A stretch of DNA of 64,000 bases, taken from NCBI GenBank assembly GCA_033961575.1, contig CM066731.1, positions 131,061,001 to 131,125,000 on the forward strand, written 5' to 3'. The stretch comes from Aselliscus stoliczkanus. Lineage: Eukaryota; Chordata; Mammalia; Chiroptera; Hipposideridae. Shown piece after piece: positions 45,545-57,187 of this stretch (positions within the stretch are counted from its first letter, which is position 1; the number at the start of each line of letters is the position of its first letter). The notes under the pieces were generated by a model. That model was not told the DNA's origin and made no database searches. It saw only the letters and a list, made by a program, of their open reading frames with translations. A program made the translations under genes and the position numbers.

Positions 45545-48500
45545 GTTTCAAAGCCTCAACTGGTGATATGGGAGGAAGTACAAAGATTTATTCAAGCAAT
45601 ATTTGTTGATGACCTACAAGCTAGACAATAGAAGAGGAGACATATTGCTGATACAGACTGTGGATATGGAAGAACTTACCTGGCCTAAAAGTCAGATGTA
45701 AAACCATGGTAACTATTTACTCTTATTTTCCAACTCCCACACTCAATTCCCTGGAAAGTGGGTTCATGGTTTTCTTTGAAGAAGGATCTTATGGTTCCCA
45801 TCATTGGTGGAAAGAGGAAGAGTAGCAGCATTGTTGACAAACCATGTGATGCTGTCCACTTCTGGTCAGAGGTGACCGTGAGGGATGCTGCAGTGGATTT
45901 GGTTTCTGTTAGTTCAGGTCTTGTGAGTAGCCATCAGCAAGGTGAGACTAGATACTCAAAAGATTCATTTGGTGAAAAACCTATGAAGGATAAAGGGCAG
46001 AAGGCAGGAGAAGGTGGGAAGAGCATCAGACTACAATGCAGGCATTACACCTGAGAAGAGAGGAGGAAGGAAGGAGGATTGAGTAGAAGAGTCTCAGATT
46101 GCAATGTCATTCTAGGAAAGTTTTGGCCGTAGTTGAGGACTTGGGGGGATTTTCTAACCAAAATGGCCAGTCACAGGGATTCTGTGTCTAGCAGGAGTGG
46201 GTTGGGAACAGTCTCCTCATTCCCCTCAACCATTGATGGAGAGCACCTGTGGGAGGTGTGGCCTCATTGTGAACACAGTAATGAATCCAGAGGAGAGGGA
46301 ACTGAATTTAGACATGAGAAGTTTTTTTGCTTTGTTTTGTTCTTTGGTTCTTTGCAGCTCCAAATGATTAGGATCTTGGAAAGCCTTTCCAAAACGAAAT
46401 TGCTCATACTGTACTACACAAGCACAAAATTGCCAGATTAGATAGAATTCCAAAACCTATGTGGCCTGGAAACCCACATTGCAAATTTACGGAGAGAGAA
46501 CAAGTGTAGGTAGAAAAGTAATTGTATCTCCCATACCCCAGTCATATGCTTTGACCATCAAAGCAGATTACCAAGGAGAAATTAGGCAATTATTTTAACT
46601 GATGTTGTCCTTGGGTCCTTTTCAACCTCCTCTCTGGAACTAGCTGAGAATTAGGGGGTAGGGGGTGGTATCAACTGATATTTATGTAAATCAGAGGATC
46701 TCTGTAAATCAGGCAGAGTTTTCTCAAGTGTTGGGGCTTTAGTATTTGTACTCCACCATAGTTTAGAATTGCAATTTTCTATTATAAGTACTTTCTGCTA
46801 CTGAAATCACGTGAGTCCATTTGAGGCATATGCATAGGTATATTTTAAGGCAATCTATTTCCTGACATAAGTAAGTGTTTGGTACTTTAATTATAACTCA
46901 TCAAGAAAGACCATCTATTTACCTGTCTGTTGATCAAAATTTCTAAATTATGGAGGGAGGAAAAATGTGAATGCCAGCTGTACTTAAAAGAAATAACAAT
47001 AATTTACTTATGCAAGAAAATTATAGCATACACATAATAAGCTATGGAGGATAATGCTGTAGCAAACCAATTGGGTATATCAGTTATATGATTATTCTAG
47101 AACCTACATTTCTAACTACTCATATTAAAACAAACAAACCAAAAAAAAAAAATCCCACCACCTCAATCTTTTCAAAAAAAGAAAAAAGGTATAAATAGTA
47201 AAAAACCAAACAAACAAAAAACCAAATCCCCTTACCCTGTAAAAGTGACTCATAATAACTAATAGCTTATGGCTTAAATGATAATTTAAATTATATTATA
47301 TTACTTCAGCAGAGATATCACTGTTGATTCCTTTATATATGGTTTGATTAAAAAAATGTTTTTACATGACAAATACTTAGGCACAGGTCTGAAAGCTAGA
47401 AGAAGTTTCTGTCCCAGCAGAGCTGAATAGATTAAACCTAAAACATTTTTTTTTAATTACCCCATCGATCAAAACAAAAATTAGGACAAAGTTCCATGAA
47501 TGAACATCAGGGTCACAGTTTAGGTCCAGGAGGGGGGGAAAATACTAGGAAACCAAAAGCAAAGCAGCCAGTCATCATTCTAGGAACATGGCAGATGGTT
47601 TGAGTCAGAAGTCGCATAACTAACTAAAAGAGCCAAGGTCCAAAACGCAAGGCAGAAGTGATGAGATTAACACAGCTAGGCTGGAACATCCAAGCTGGGA
47701 ATGGGAGCCAAACAGAGGTGTCTAGTCACAGAGCCCAAAGGGCAGTTGCTAAAACCACAGAGCTTTTTTTTGTTTCCTGCCCTTTTAAAAAGGCAACAGA
47801 AGATAATATCTGTGCCTCTCTGGTATGGTCAGATGAAAGCCAAGTATAGGCTGATGGAGAGTTTTCACCTGTCCAACAAGGTCAGGAGACATTCTGATCC
47901 CCTAAAGGTCATTTTAATGGAAATGGAATATGAGAATATAGACAAGCCAGAGGAAATCCGACAGAATGAAGACTCTTGAACTAACTACTTTGGCTAGGTG
48001 ACTTTTTCTGCATGATTCCCTTATTTCAGGACAGGAGAAAGAGAACCAGGAATTCGAATTGTTCTGTATGGTACATGTTGACTTATTCTTCTTTTAAATA
48101 ACATTTCCTGTGTTATGTCTAGTTATTGGCATTAAGGACTGGAATCCAGTTCTCTCCTCAGGGAAGTAGAGTGTTGGGCTCGTTTGTCCCCTGAATTCAA
48201 CCAATGGGAGAAGAACACGTAAAGGGGAAGAATGATATAATTGGGTAGTTCGTAATTTTGAAAAACTCCATAAATCATTTTCATATCATACTAAGAACAC
48301 ACTTGCTTTTTCTTGGGCACTCCCACTTCGTGTTTCTCCATTCCTATCCTTAGCATTTGCAGAGTGTAAGTGGGAGACTGGGAGGCATCACCAGTCCTCC
48401 TGAGATACTAACAAGACATGCCCTAGAGCTCCAGTCAGTGGGCTCCCAACAGATCAAGTGGAAAGTCTTAGCATTTCCCCTAACTGATAGTATTAAGCTA

Positions 48501-48890
48501 ATGAGTTTCTCTGACAGGAAGCTTTTTTTCTGATATTGTCTAATTTTTTTCTCTTCCTAATAGCTTCTAACCGCTCACTCCCATGGTTATCTCTTTGTGC
48601 ACTGGAAAACAATACCAACCCCCTCATCAGTTTTCTATTTTTAAACCTGGTTTTGTCAGTTTATATAGTCAGATGGTTTATATTTAGCTTCTCTTAAGTT
48701 TCTCCCTTTAGTCATGCAAAATCGTCATTCCCTTACAGTTTATGATGCCTAGCTTAAGAATAAAAACAGCAGTTCCAGAAACAGCTCAGAGGGTGGGGTC
48801 AGAGACTTCAGTCTATAAAGTGATTTTACATAGTCCTTGAAACTAATCTAATTTTGTATTCTTTTCCAACCCATAGCTCCTTTAGCCCCC
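45545..48890. other. Unclassified intergenic sequence, 3.3 kb
   Basis: A weak inverse L2 end may lie near 45,585-45,690. A-rich tracts are at 47,130-47,225. No gene is recognised; frames of about 90-100 codons at 45,758-46,054, 46,133-46,441 and 47,701-47,979 resemble no known protein. Confidence 0.4.
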
Positions 48891-48929
48891 TGTAATTAGT
48901 TTTAGATTCCTTCTACCAGTGATAGTTCC

Positions 48930-49035
48930 CATATTGAAGAATAGTTTTTATGGTATGTTGTTTTCCCTATAAAATGCCTGACATAGTGTTGGAAACCAAG
49001 ATACTCTTGATAAATGAATGAATAAGTAAATGTTT
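48930..49035 (+). mobile_element. L2 LINE 3' tip
   Basis: Direct L2 end: AAATGCCTGACATAGTGTTG followed by CTCTTGATAAATGAATGAAT. Confidence 0.6.
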
Positions 49036-49741
49036 TAAACATTGCTGGCAAGAATTATTTCTGAATTATATTTTTCTGGATTTATTAGATGTTTCTATTT
49101 TCCCCCTATTTTTTCTTCAATGCCTCTTAGTGTCGACTTCAATTTAGATGTGTTATCAATTAGACGATTACAATACAATCTCATCCTGTACAAGGATTTA
49201 CATGCATATTTTTGCATAAAATTTGTTGAGCCAAATGTCTTAAAGTGATTCTTACCATAAGATTTCTGGCCTGGTAAGTAACTTAGAAATAATCTAGTCT
49301 GATTTCAATAATTTATAGATATGAAACTGACACGTAGGGAGGATAACAGAGTTCTCAGATTATAGGAGATATGATATAAAAGTTTGTAGTATAATTTTCT
49401 CTTTTGACACATTTTATTCTTTGTGCTGGAAGATGACACCCTGTCATGTGTAATGGTCAACTGTTTTCACATCACTCAAGCATACATCTTTTTTACATTT
49501 GAAAGTGTATCTGTTGTTTAAAGGGCCAATCTCCATCTGTGATTCAAATTCTGTAAATTGTAGGCCCTGGCAATCCACTGCCTATTCCTCAGATTTCACA
49601 GCTCAAACTTGTAATTCTAGAGTTAGAAGTTCAAAATTAAGCCCATTATAAGTCAATAAACAGCACCCATCTGAGGTTCTTACTGTGGTCTCTTTTCCTA
49701 GTGTATTTGCCCATTTGTTTTTACATGGAATTTTGAGGTTG

Positions 49742-49760
49742 GTCACTTGGTGGCGCTGTA
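49742..49760 (+). promoter_or_regulatory. CTCF-like motif
   Basis: GTCACTTGGTGGCGCTGTA matches the CTCF core at most positions (CAC, GG, GGCGCTG), with T in place of the common A of the CCAG part. It lies in repeat-free sequence. A motif match by eye, not a measured site. Confidence 0.4.
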
Positions 49761-49879
49761 GTTAATAGCTTGATTTTCTTGTGTAATTTTTTTCTATTGC
49801 CTATTCAGCTTTTGTTTTTAAAATGGAGTTATTTGAAGTATGTGCACCTTTTAAGTTCTGCTGCAGGAGAAATTATTTA

Positions 49880-50470
49880 ATGGCTCTTGACTTCTAGATT
49901 AATTTTAAACATTAAAAACATTGTCAAAACAGGCTCTTGCTAATAATGATCATTATCATAATGGCTTGAGGCATAATCATTTACCAACATTAAATGAATG
50001 ATTAAAATCCATCATGAGTTTAATTTGAAAAGATTTAAGTTCCGTTGCAATAAATAGCTAATGATATTAGCTTCATCTTTGTGAGGCCAAAATTTATCAT
50101 TATATGACTTTGTACTTCCACTGCTTGATAGAAACGAACTCTTGTTAACAAGGGTCATATTATGCCTATTGTTTACTAAGCACATGTCTTTCTCTATAAT
50201 AATAGTACTGAATTGGGCCATATGGTGAACTATGTACAGGCAATCGTCGTTGTTTTATGGCCCTGCTTTATTATTTCACAAAGCAAATGAACTTAACAGA
50301 TGTTAAAATTAATTACCATGGTCAGTAAAACTTATAGAAAAAGGGAAATGCTCTAATTTCATGACTTATGTTTATTAAAACTATATATGATATTTATAAT
50401 GATCATGTATTTTTGATATATTTTCATAACTTTGCAAAACTGCCTTTAAAAAGTGTCTAATCGAAAATTT
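49880..50470. promoter_or_regulatory. Candidate homeodomain-rich element
   Basis: This is repeat-free sequence with many TAAT/ATTA-type and CTAATGATATTAGC-type motifs, TGATCATTATCA, and E-boxes such as CAGATG (50,298-50,303). The style resembles neural developmental enhancers. No conservation data are available here, so this is a guess from motif density. Confidence 0.3.
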
Positions 50471-50507
50471 AGCAATAACTGTCCAGAAATATTGTCTCAT
50501 CTGACCA

Positions 50508-50527
50508 AAAAAAAAAAAAAAAAAAAA
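50508..50527. repeat. Poly(A) run
   Basis: A run of A bases on the plus strand with no recognised element attached. Confidence 0.9.
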
Positions 50528-51201
50528 GAGTCATTGCTAATTTTTTTCCACAAAGAACCTGCCTTTGGATTTTAAATTCACTCACCTCCTCATTATTTCC
50601 TTGATGAATCATGAAAAGCATCTTGACCTTAAAGGATGCAATACCCAGCAGATATCCCACAAGGATAATGATCTTATTTCCAAAACTCCTTAAGAAACTT
50701 AGAAGGGGATAAAAACCTCACAACAAACAAACTTTGGCAACCCTGGAAGGAAAAAACCCGTATTTCTTAATGGGTACTGTTTTGTTTCCACAAGTTTTCC
50801 TCAAAGGAAGCAACAAATAAATATCTCTCACTGATTGATACTAGAGAATTAGCCTTCCACAAGCTTACTGATGAATTTTGATCTTTATCTTGGGCTATCT
50901 TAGCTGTTTCTTTCTCAAAACAGGTTAACATTGTTATTCTCAGTTTTTCAAAGAACCAGGGACCCAAGATGGAGAATTAACATGCCCAAGATTGTTTAGA
51001 GAGTGGGTAGAAGGCATGTGAATTGGCCAATAAAATGCTAATGTGGAAAGTAAATACTTGCTCTCTAATCAGTTCCTTTCAATTGTTTCAAAACTCCAGT
51101 TCTTTAGAATGCTAGTCTGTGCCTATGCCAAAAATTTTTAATAGGTAAGGAATTAAAAAAATTCCCCTCAGAAAATCAGTTAATTTAAAACTCATACACA
51201 G

Positions 51202-51645
51202 GGTCGGCCGAGTGGCGCATTGGTTAAGCGCTGGTTTTGGGATGCCAGCGGCCCCGGTTCGGATCCCACATGAGGGCCAGTGACACTGCCCCCTACAGCT
51301 AACAACAGCTCCACCTGGAGCTGGGCTGTGCGAGCCCCGGTGATGGTGTGGGCTGCAGTGGGCCGCCATAGGCTACAGTGAGTGGCCCACAGCCAGCGTG
51401 AGCGGCTGGCAGCCAAGCATGAGCTGCCAATAGCCACGGTGAGCGACATCCAGAGGCCAGCAACCGATCTGCCTCATCCGGGAAGAGCGAAATGACGATA
51501 CCAACAGTGAAGCAACATCCTCCGCAACTAAACTGAAGAACAAGAAGACAGCAACTTGTCTGTTCCCCTTCCCCGATTCCCCAACGCTGTTCCCCTCCAC
51601 CAATTCCCCAATAAAATCTTTAAAAAAATAAAAAATAAAAAAAAT
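51202..51645 (+). mobile_element. tRNA-derived SINE (family A, long form)
   Basis: A direct copy with head GGTCGGCCGAGTGGCGCATT, a body, the CCCCGATTCCCCAAC-type 3' module and an A-rich tail. A perfect 15-base duplication AAAACTCATACACAG lies at 51,187-51,201 and 51,646-51,660. Confidence 0.93.
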
Positions 51646-51808
51646 AAAACTCATACACAGAATTTGCTATAATATTATAATGAAATAAGAATCACAAACT
51701 TTTAGTCAAATTACAAGCTTTGGTTAGCTTTACTGAACTTAAACTATTCATTCACTCCTTTATTTAAAATAGTTGTGGATCATCTACTCTATATAAGATG
51801 CTGGGCAT

Positions 51809-52241
51809 TGGGCTGGCCGAGTGGCGCATTGATTAAGAGCTGGTTTGGGATGCCAGCGGCCCTGGTTCGGATCCCACATGTGAGGGCCAGTGACACTGCC
51901 CTCTACAGCTAACAATAGCTCCACCTGGAGTTGGACTGTTCGAGCCCCGGGACGGCATAGCTGCTGCCCCTGCTGCAGTGGGCTGCCATAGGCTACAGTG
52001 AGCGGCCGGCAGCCAGTGTGAGCTGCCAATAACCACGGTGAGCGACCATCCAGAGGCCAGCAACCGATCTGCCTCATCCGGGAAGAGCGGAATGACGATA
52101 CCAACATGGGCCAGTGTAGCAACGTCCTCCACAACTAGACTGTAGAACACAAAAAGACAGCAGCAACTTCTCTGTTCCCCTTCCCCATTCCCCAATGATG
52201 TTCCCCTCCCCCAATTCCCCAATAAAGTCTTTTTAAAAAAA
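51809..52241 (+). mobile_element. tRNA-derived SINE (family A, long form)
   Basis: A direct copy 163 bases from the previous one. The duplication is AAGATGCTGGGCAT at 51,795-51,808 and AAGATGCTGGACAT at 52,242-52,255 (13 of 14). The body is the same as at 51,202-51,645 with small differences. Confidence 0.92.
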
Positions 52242-52255
52242 AAGATGCTGGACAT

Positions 52256-53639
52256 CGTTATCACCAGGCTGACCCCTCTATGATTCATAGTACTGCAATC
52301 ACCCCCACCCCCCAAAATACTTGTGTCATATGTTTTTTTAGTTATGACTAAAGACAAAATATGGAATTTAGCATAGAATATTAGAAGGAACCATAAAAAA
52401 GCATTTAGATGAGGAAACTGTATCCCAGAAGATCTCACAGCTAGATACTGGTAAAGAGAAGCTGTATATGAATTTTTGGGGAGTTCACCCCATTATACAA
52501 TACTCCTTCCCAAAGACCTTTTAAACATCTTCTTTGTATTCCCAAATAGGAATTTTAATTCCCCAAAGCGATACATAATCAGTGTAAGCTGAGATTTTTT
52601 TTTTTTTTTGTATCTGAGGGATAGCATAGTAGGATGTAATAGTAATTTGTTTGTATTAATGTTTGTCTCAATGCAGACTATCCACTGAAGTTTTATATGA
52701 CTTAAAGATATGAAAATTGTGCTCTCCGGGTTTTATGGAGCTTCAGTGATGACTCTAATACTTTTATGCACTAAAATTTTCCCTTTTCAAATACATAAAG
52801 GGGAGACAACACCTCCTACAAGAATTAATGGCTATAAATTTGTCCCATGGCTACAGATTTATTATTCCTAATAAAAAAAAATTTTTTAAGTGCTTTGGTT
52901 GTTGCTTCTATTATTTGAAAATTCCTTGCTCTAGTCATTTAGCCCATAAAAGTTTACAAGTTCCACATTTGAAGTTTCATAAAACTTTCCTTGCTAAGGT
53001 GTTTTTAATAATTATTTTAGTATTTTAAACTAATTTAAATATTTAAAATAATTAAAATAATGTATGACGATGATATGAAAATGTTACTAAGACAAAATCC
53101 AGAACCTGTGGAGCAAAATGGAGGATTGGTGACACACAGAGAAAGGTACCCAGAGTCTGGACCACCAAAGCTTGCGTGCAATGGTCTGACCACTTATCTG
53201 CTTAATTTCCTGCTAGCCAGACATGATCACATCAATTTCCTTTACAAGCAATTACACAATTACAGCTTTCAGGGGGAGCAAAGTCATTTTAGACTCTGAA
53301 CACACCAGGACCACGAGTTAATTAAGACCCTCCAAGAGGAAGGAAAAATAAAGCCTACCACGTTTGAAAAGTTCAATTGCGGAATGTGGAGCACCCACAT
53401 TGTGGAAGGTACCTCAAAACAAAAAGAGGAAAAAAATTCAGAAGTCTCAGAAATTAAACCACCTTTTTTGTTGTTTTGTTTAGTTTAGGTATTTTATAGA
53501 GAGAAATTTTGCCAAAGGAAGAAAATTTGAAAATATTTTTAAATGCCCCCTGCCCCTCAAAAAAGTTCAGCCCTTCTCTATATTATACTACGTCTCTCAG
53601 CCAAAGGTAACAATTATACTGCTATGTTCATTCACTCAT
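52256..53639. other. Unclassified intergenic sequence
   Basis: No gene and no repeat I can name. Confidence 0.4.
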
Positions 53640-54860
53640 TTTTTATTTATTTATTTATTTATTTTAGTAATTCATTGCTTTTCTCCATCATTTTGTTAAA
53701 TCCCTACAGAAATTACTATTTAAGTGTGCCTGGATTTGAACATGACATGAGTGTATTCACATGCTCTCTTCTGTGAGTTGCTTCCTTCACTCTGCATCAT
53801 ATTTCTAGGTTCATCCTTGCTGACACATAACGTGTGGGTCTTCCCTTTGTATTGTGGTATAGTTTTCCATTGTATGACTCCAATAACATTTATTTTTCTA
53901 TTCTATGATTTATGTATATTTGAGTTATTTTCAGCATTTTGTTGTTGTGGGCAAAACTTCTATGCAGCATTCTTTACCTGTCTCCAGATGCACATGTGCA
54001 ATAGTTTTTCTAGGTCATATACCTAAAAATGAAATTGCTGGGCCAGAAGGTATTTTTTCCAAAGTAATTGCACCAATTTCCCACCCACAAGCAATGGATG
54101 AGAGCTCTGTTGCTTCAAACTTGCCAAGATTTGATATTTTCCAACTTTAAAAAATTTTGGCAAACTGAAAAGTAAAAAATGGTATTTCCTTGCAGTTTTA
54201 ATTTGCATGTCTTTGATTTCCAACCAGGTTACTTATTTAAGTTTTTGCTCATTTCTCTATTGCATTATGATTTTTTTTCTATTGATTATAGATTTTTTAA
54301 AAATATTCTGGATTCTAGTCCTCTGTTGGTTATGTGTTTGTAAATATCTTCTGCCAGTTTGTGATTTGTATTTTTCCTTTTTAAATGGTATACATTATGC
54401 ATAGATGCTTTTAATTTTAATACAACTAAAATTATCAATCAGATCCTGTATAATTTGTACTTTTTCTGTCTTGTTTAAGAAATTTTTTCTTATTTGGAAT
54501 TTTTAAATAAATCCCAAAGTTCTAACGTTTTCACTTCTATGTCCTTAATCCATTTGGAATTGATTATGTAAGGAAGGGATCCATTGTTAAATCTGTGTGG
54601 ATAACAAATTGTCCTACAACTTTGTGGGTTTTTATTTTAAAATATTAAGGAAATCATCTATAGGACGGAAGACTAAAGGAGATCTGATTTGTAGAAATTT
54701 GGCTTTTTAAATGATAGGCAAATTTAGGAATAAGAGAAGCTGGGTAAAGGAAAAAAACCCTTTATTGAATTATTCATCCTTTCCCTTTTAACCTGTATTG
54801 CCAACTTGATCATATATTAGATGTCCTTATATGTGTGTCTATTTCTGAGTATTCTAAACT
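53640..54860 (-). mobile_element. L1 LINE, end of ORF2, inverse
   Basis: The plus strand reads the inverse of late ORF2: CACTCTGCATCATATTTCTA, then TGAAATTGCTGGGCCAGAAG, then TTTAATTTGCATGTCTTTGA and GTCCTTAATCCATTTGGAAT. About 150 bases near 54,600-54,760 do not match and may be an insert. It is inactive. Confidence 0.75.
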
Positions 54861-54864
54861 ATTG

Positions 54865-55215
54865 CATCCAGTTACATTAAAAAAAATACTGAACACTTAC
54901 CATGTAACAGGTAGGGTTCTACACTCTAGGGACACAGCCATGAACAACAAGAGATCCCTGCCTTTGTGTAGTTTACATTCTAGTGGGGAGACAGATGATA
55001 AAGAGATACATGAGTAAAATATATGATACGTCAAAGGCTTATAAGTTTCTATGGAGAAACTAAAACAGAGAAGAGGAATAGAAGAGTGGTGGGGTGTGGA
55101 GAGGAGACATTGCTATTTTAGGGAAGAACCTTTACTACTAAGATGGCAGTTGAACTGAAAACTAAAGGAGATGAGGTGAGGAAGTGAGCTCCGTTGATAG
55201 CCATTATATCAATAA
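54865..55215 (-). mobile_element. L2 LINE 3' part
   Basis: Inverse L2: CTTACCATGTAACAGGTAGG, then ACACAGCCATGAACAACAAG and TAGTTTACATTCTAGTGGGG. It lies between two L1 pieces. Confidence 0.7.
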
Positions 55216-55224
55216 TGTGCCATA

Positions 55225-55850
55225 AACTGTCTCCTTGTCCATTCCTATGTGAATTCCTCTCTGAATTTCTGTGGCTTTATAATAAATCCCAATGTTTAGC
55301 CTGAGTTTTCAGTCTGTTGGGTTCTTCTTCCACTGACCTTCGTCTGTTCTTGACTGACCATTTAAATATCAGAATCAATTTGTTGAGTTCAATGACAAAA
55401 ACAAAACAAACAAGAAGCAAAAAAAAAAACTTGTTTGAATTTTAATTATATTCACATTAAATCTACAGATTAATTTAGGAAAAGTTAGTATCTTTATAAA
55501 ACTGAGTATCCTTTATCATGAATATGGTTCATCTTTCTATTTATTTAGCTCTTCTTTCATAAATGTCAACTGATGTTATAATTTTTGCCATAAGGGCCTT
55601 GCATATCTTTTCTTAGATTTGCTCTTAGATAATTTATAATTTTTATTTTTACATAAGTGGTATATTTTTGTACTGTGGTAAAATATGCATAACATAAAAT
55701 TTACCATTTTAACCATTTTTAAGTGTACAACTCAGTGGCATTAAGTACATTCACAATGTTGTGTATCCATCACCACTATCCATTTCCAGAACTTGTTCAC
55801 CATCCCTAACAGGAACTCTGCGCTCACTAAATAATAACTCACAATTTCTG
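55225..55850 (-). mobile_element. L1 LINE fragments, inverse
   Basis: An ORF2 part (55,240-55,675; TTCACATTAAATCTACAGAT) is followed by an L1 3' UTR part (55,676-55,850; GGTAAAATATGCATAACATA, then GTGTACAACTCAGTGGCATT). Because 3' UTR lies to the right of ORF2 in inverse orientation, these must come from two different copies. Confidence 0.65.
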
Positions 55851-56976
55851 CTTATCTTGGTCGGGTACTAGTGTAATTTGTGTAGTTTTCTGTTTCTTCC
55901 TCATCAGAAGTTGGCATCTAAAAGCCTTCTCTGGTTTCCTTATCACTGCCGCAATGCTTTCTTCCCCTAGAATGTTGCAACTTTGATTTCTCTCGCCTCA
56001 CTAGAGTGTGTGATTTGGTGGAACTGTATCAGCAATGACATCACCACCACATTCGCTTTGGTGATTGATATCTTAGGTTATCAATGGGAGCATTGTGGAA
56101 AACCATACAGGGTCAAGACCCATTTAGTTCAGAGAGTTTGTGAATTCTCAAAGACCATGCTTCTCAGGCTGTAAAGAAAACCTCAAATATTATGTTCTTC
56201 AGTTCAATACTGCTATTAAACACTCAAGTGTATTTCTCCTTGGGGGTTGGGGTTGAGAAAGAATTGATACAAAAAAAAAAGATAAATGACGGAATTCATT
56301 CTCTTTAATGATGTGTTACATCAGATAAAATTATCTGAGAACTAGTCGTTCTCAATCTTGGCAGCCCACTGAGTTTCAAATACACCTATCAAAATAATAG
56401 GAATGAAACAGCCCTGAAAAGTATTGGTAGCAGCTTTTGATGCCCTGGAATACATTTGTTTTGTGTGCAGCTCTGCAAGTGTAAGATGGATATAAAATTA
56501 TCTGACAAGGCTATCTTCAGGCACTGACCAGGGATCATAACACTTTAGAGGTACATTTTAGTCTCAACCTTTCACAAATCAGTCACTTTGTATCTTTATC
56601 AAATCTTTGTTCAGAGTTTTCCCCCATGGTTTTGTAAAATACCAGACAATGGATCTAATTATGGGTGGGTAAGGAGCTACCTAAATGTTTACATATGGAG
56701 GCTAACGTAAGATTCATCTACTCTGAAATACATCGCCTGCAGAGGGCCTGGGATTCTCAGCCTTTGAGACATTTCTTTCGGTTAAAATATAGTCTCCAAA
56801 AATTCCCATAAGAGGTTTCCACTAAAGCATGTTGGTGGAAAAGAGAAGGCTTCGGATCTAGTCCTATCACATTAAACTTATTAATAATAAACCCATATAA
56901 ATGGTGTATTGGTTTGGGTTTGGGGTTTGGTTTGATTTGGCATAATTTTAATTTTGTATGTAATTTATTGCAGTCA
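55851..56976. other. Unclassified intergenic sequence
   Basis: No gene or classifiable repeat is seen. Confidence 0.4.
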
Positions 56977-56990
56977 CTAGTGTTATTTTT

Positions 56991-57173
56991 TTATTTTATT
57001 TTATTTTTTAATTGGGGAATAGTGTGTTTTTCCAGAACCCATCAGCTCCAAGTCAAGTAGTTGTTTCAATCTAGTCATGAAGGGCACAGCTCAATGGCCC
57101 ATGTGGGGATTGAACTGGTAACCTTGGTGTTATGAGCCTGCATTCTAACCCCCTGAGCTACTGGCTGCCCCAT
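56991..57173 (-). mobile_element. Ves-like tRNA-derived SINE (family C)
   Basis: An inverse copy. Read on the minus strand it begins GGGGCAGCCAGTAGCTCAGG, has a B-box-like GGTTACCAGTTCAATCCCCA stretch, then ACTTGACTTGGAGCTGATGG and an end with ATTCCCCAATTAAAAAA. A perfect 14-base duplication CTAGTGTTATTTTT lies at 56,977-56,990 and 57,174-57,187. It is the copy most like bat SINEs I know. Confidence 0.88.
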
Positions 57174-57187
57174 CTAGTGTTATTTTT

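Noticed and set aside
51833..52438. 201-codon minus-strand frame and its look-alikes near 20.4, 27.1 and 51.4 kb
   Set aside because: All lie across copies of the same SINE, which explains both their length and their similarity.
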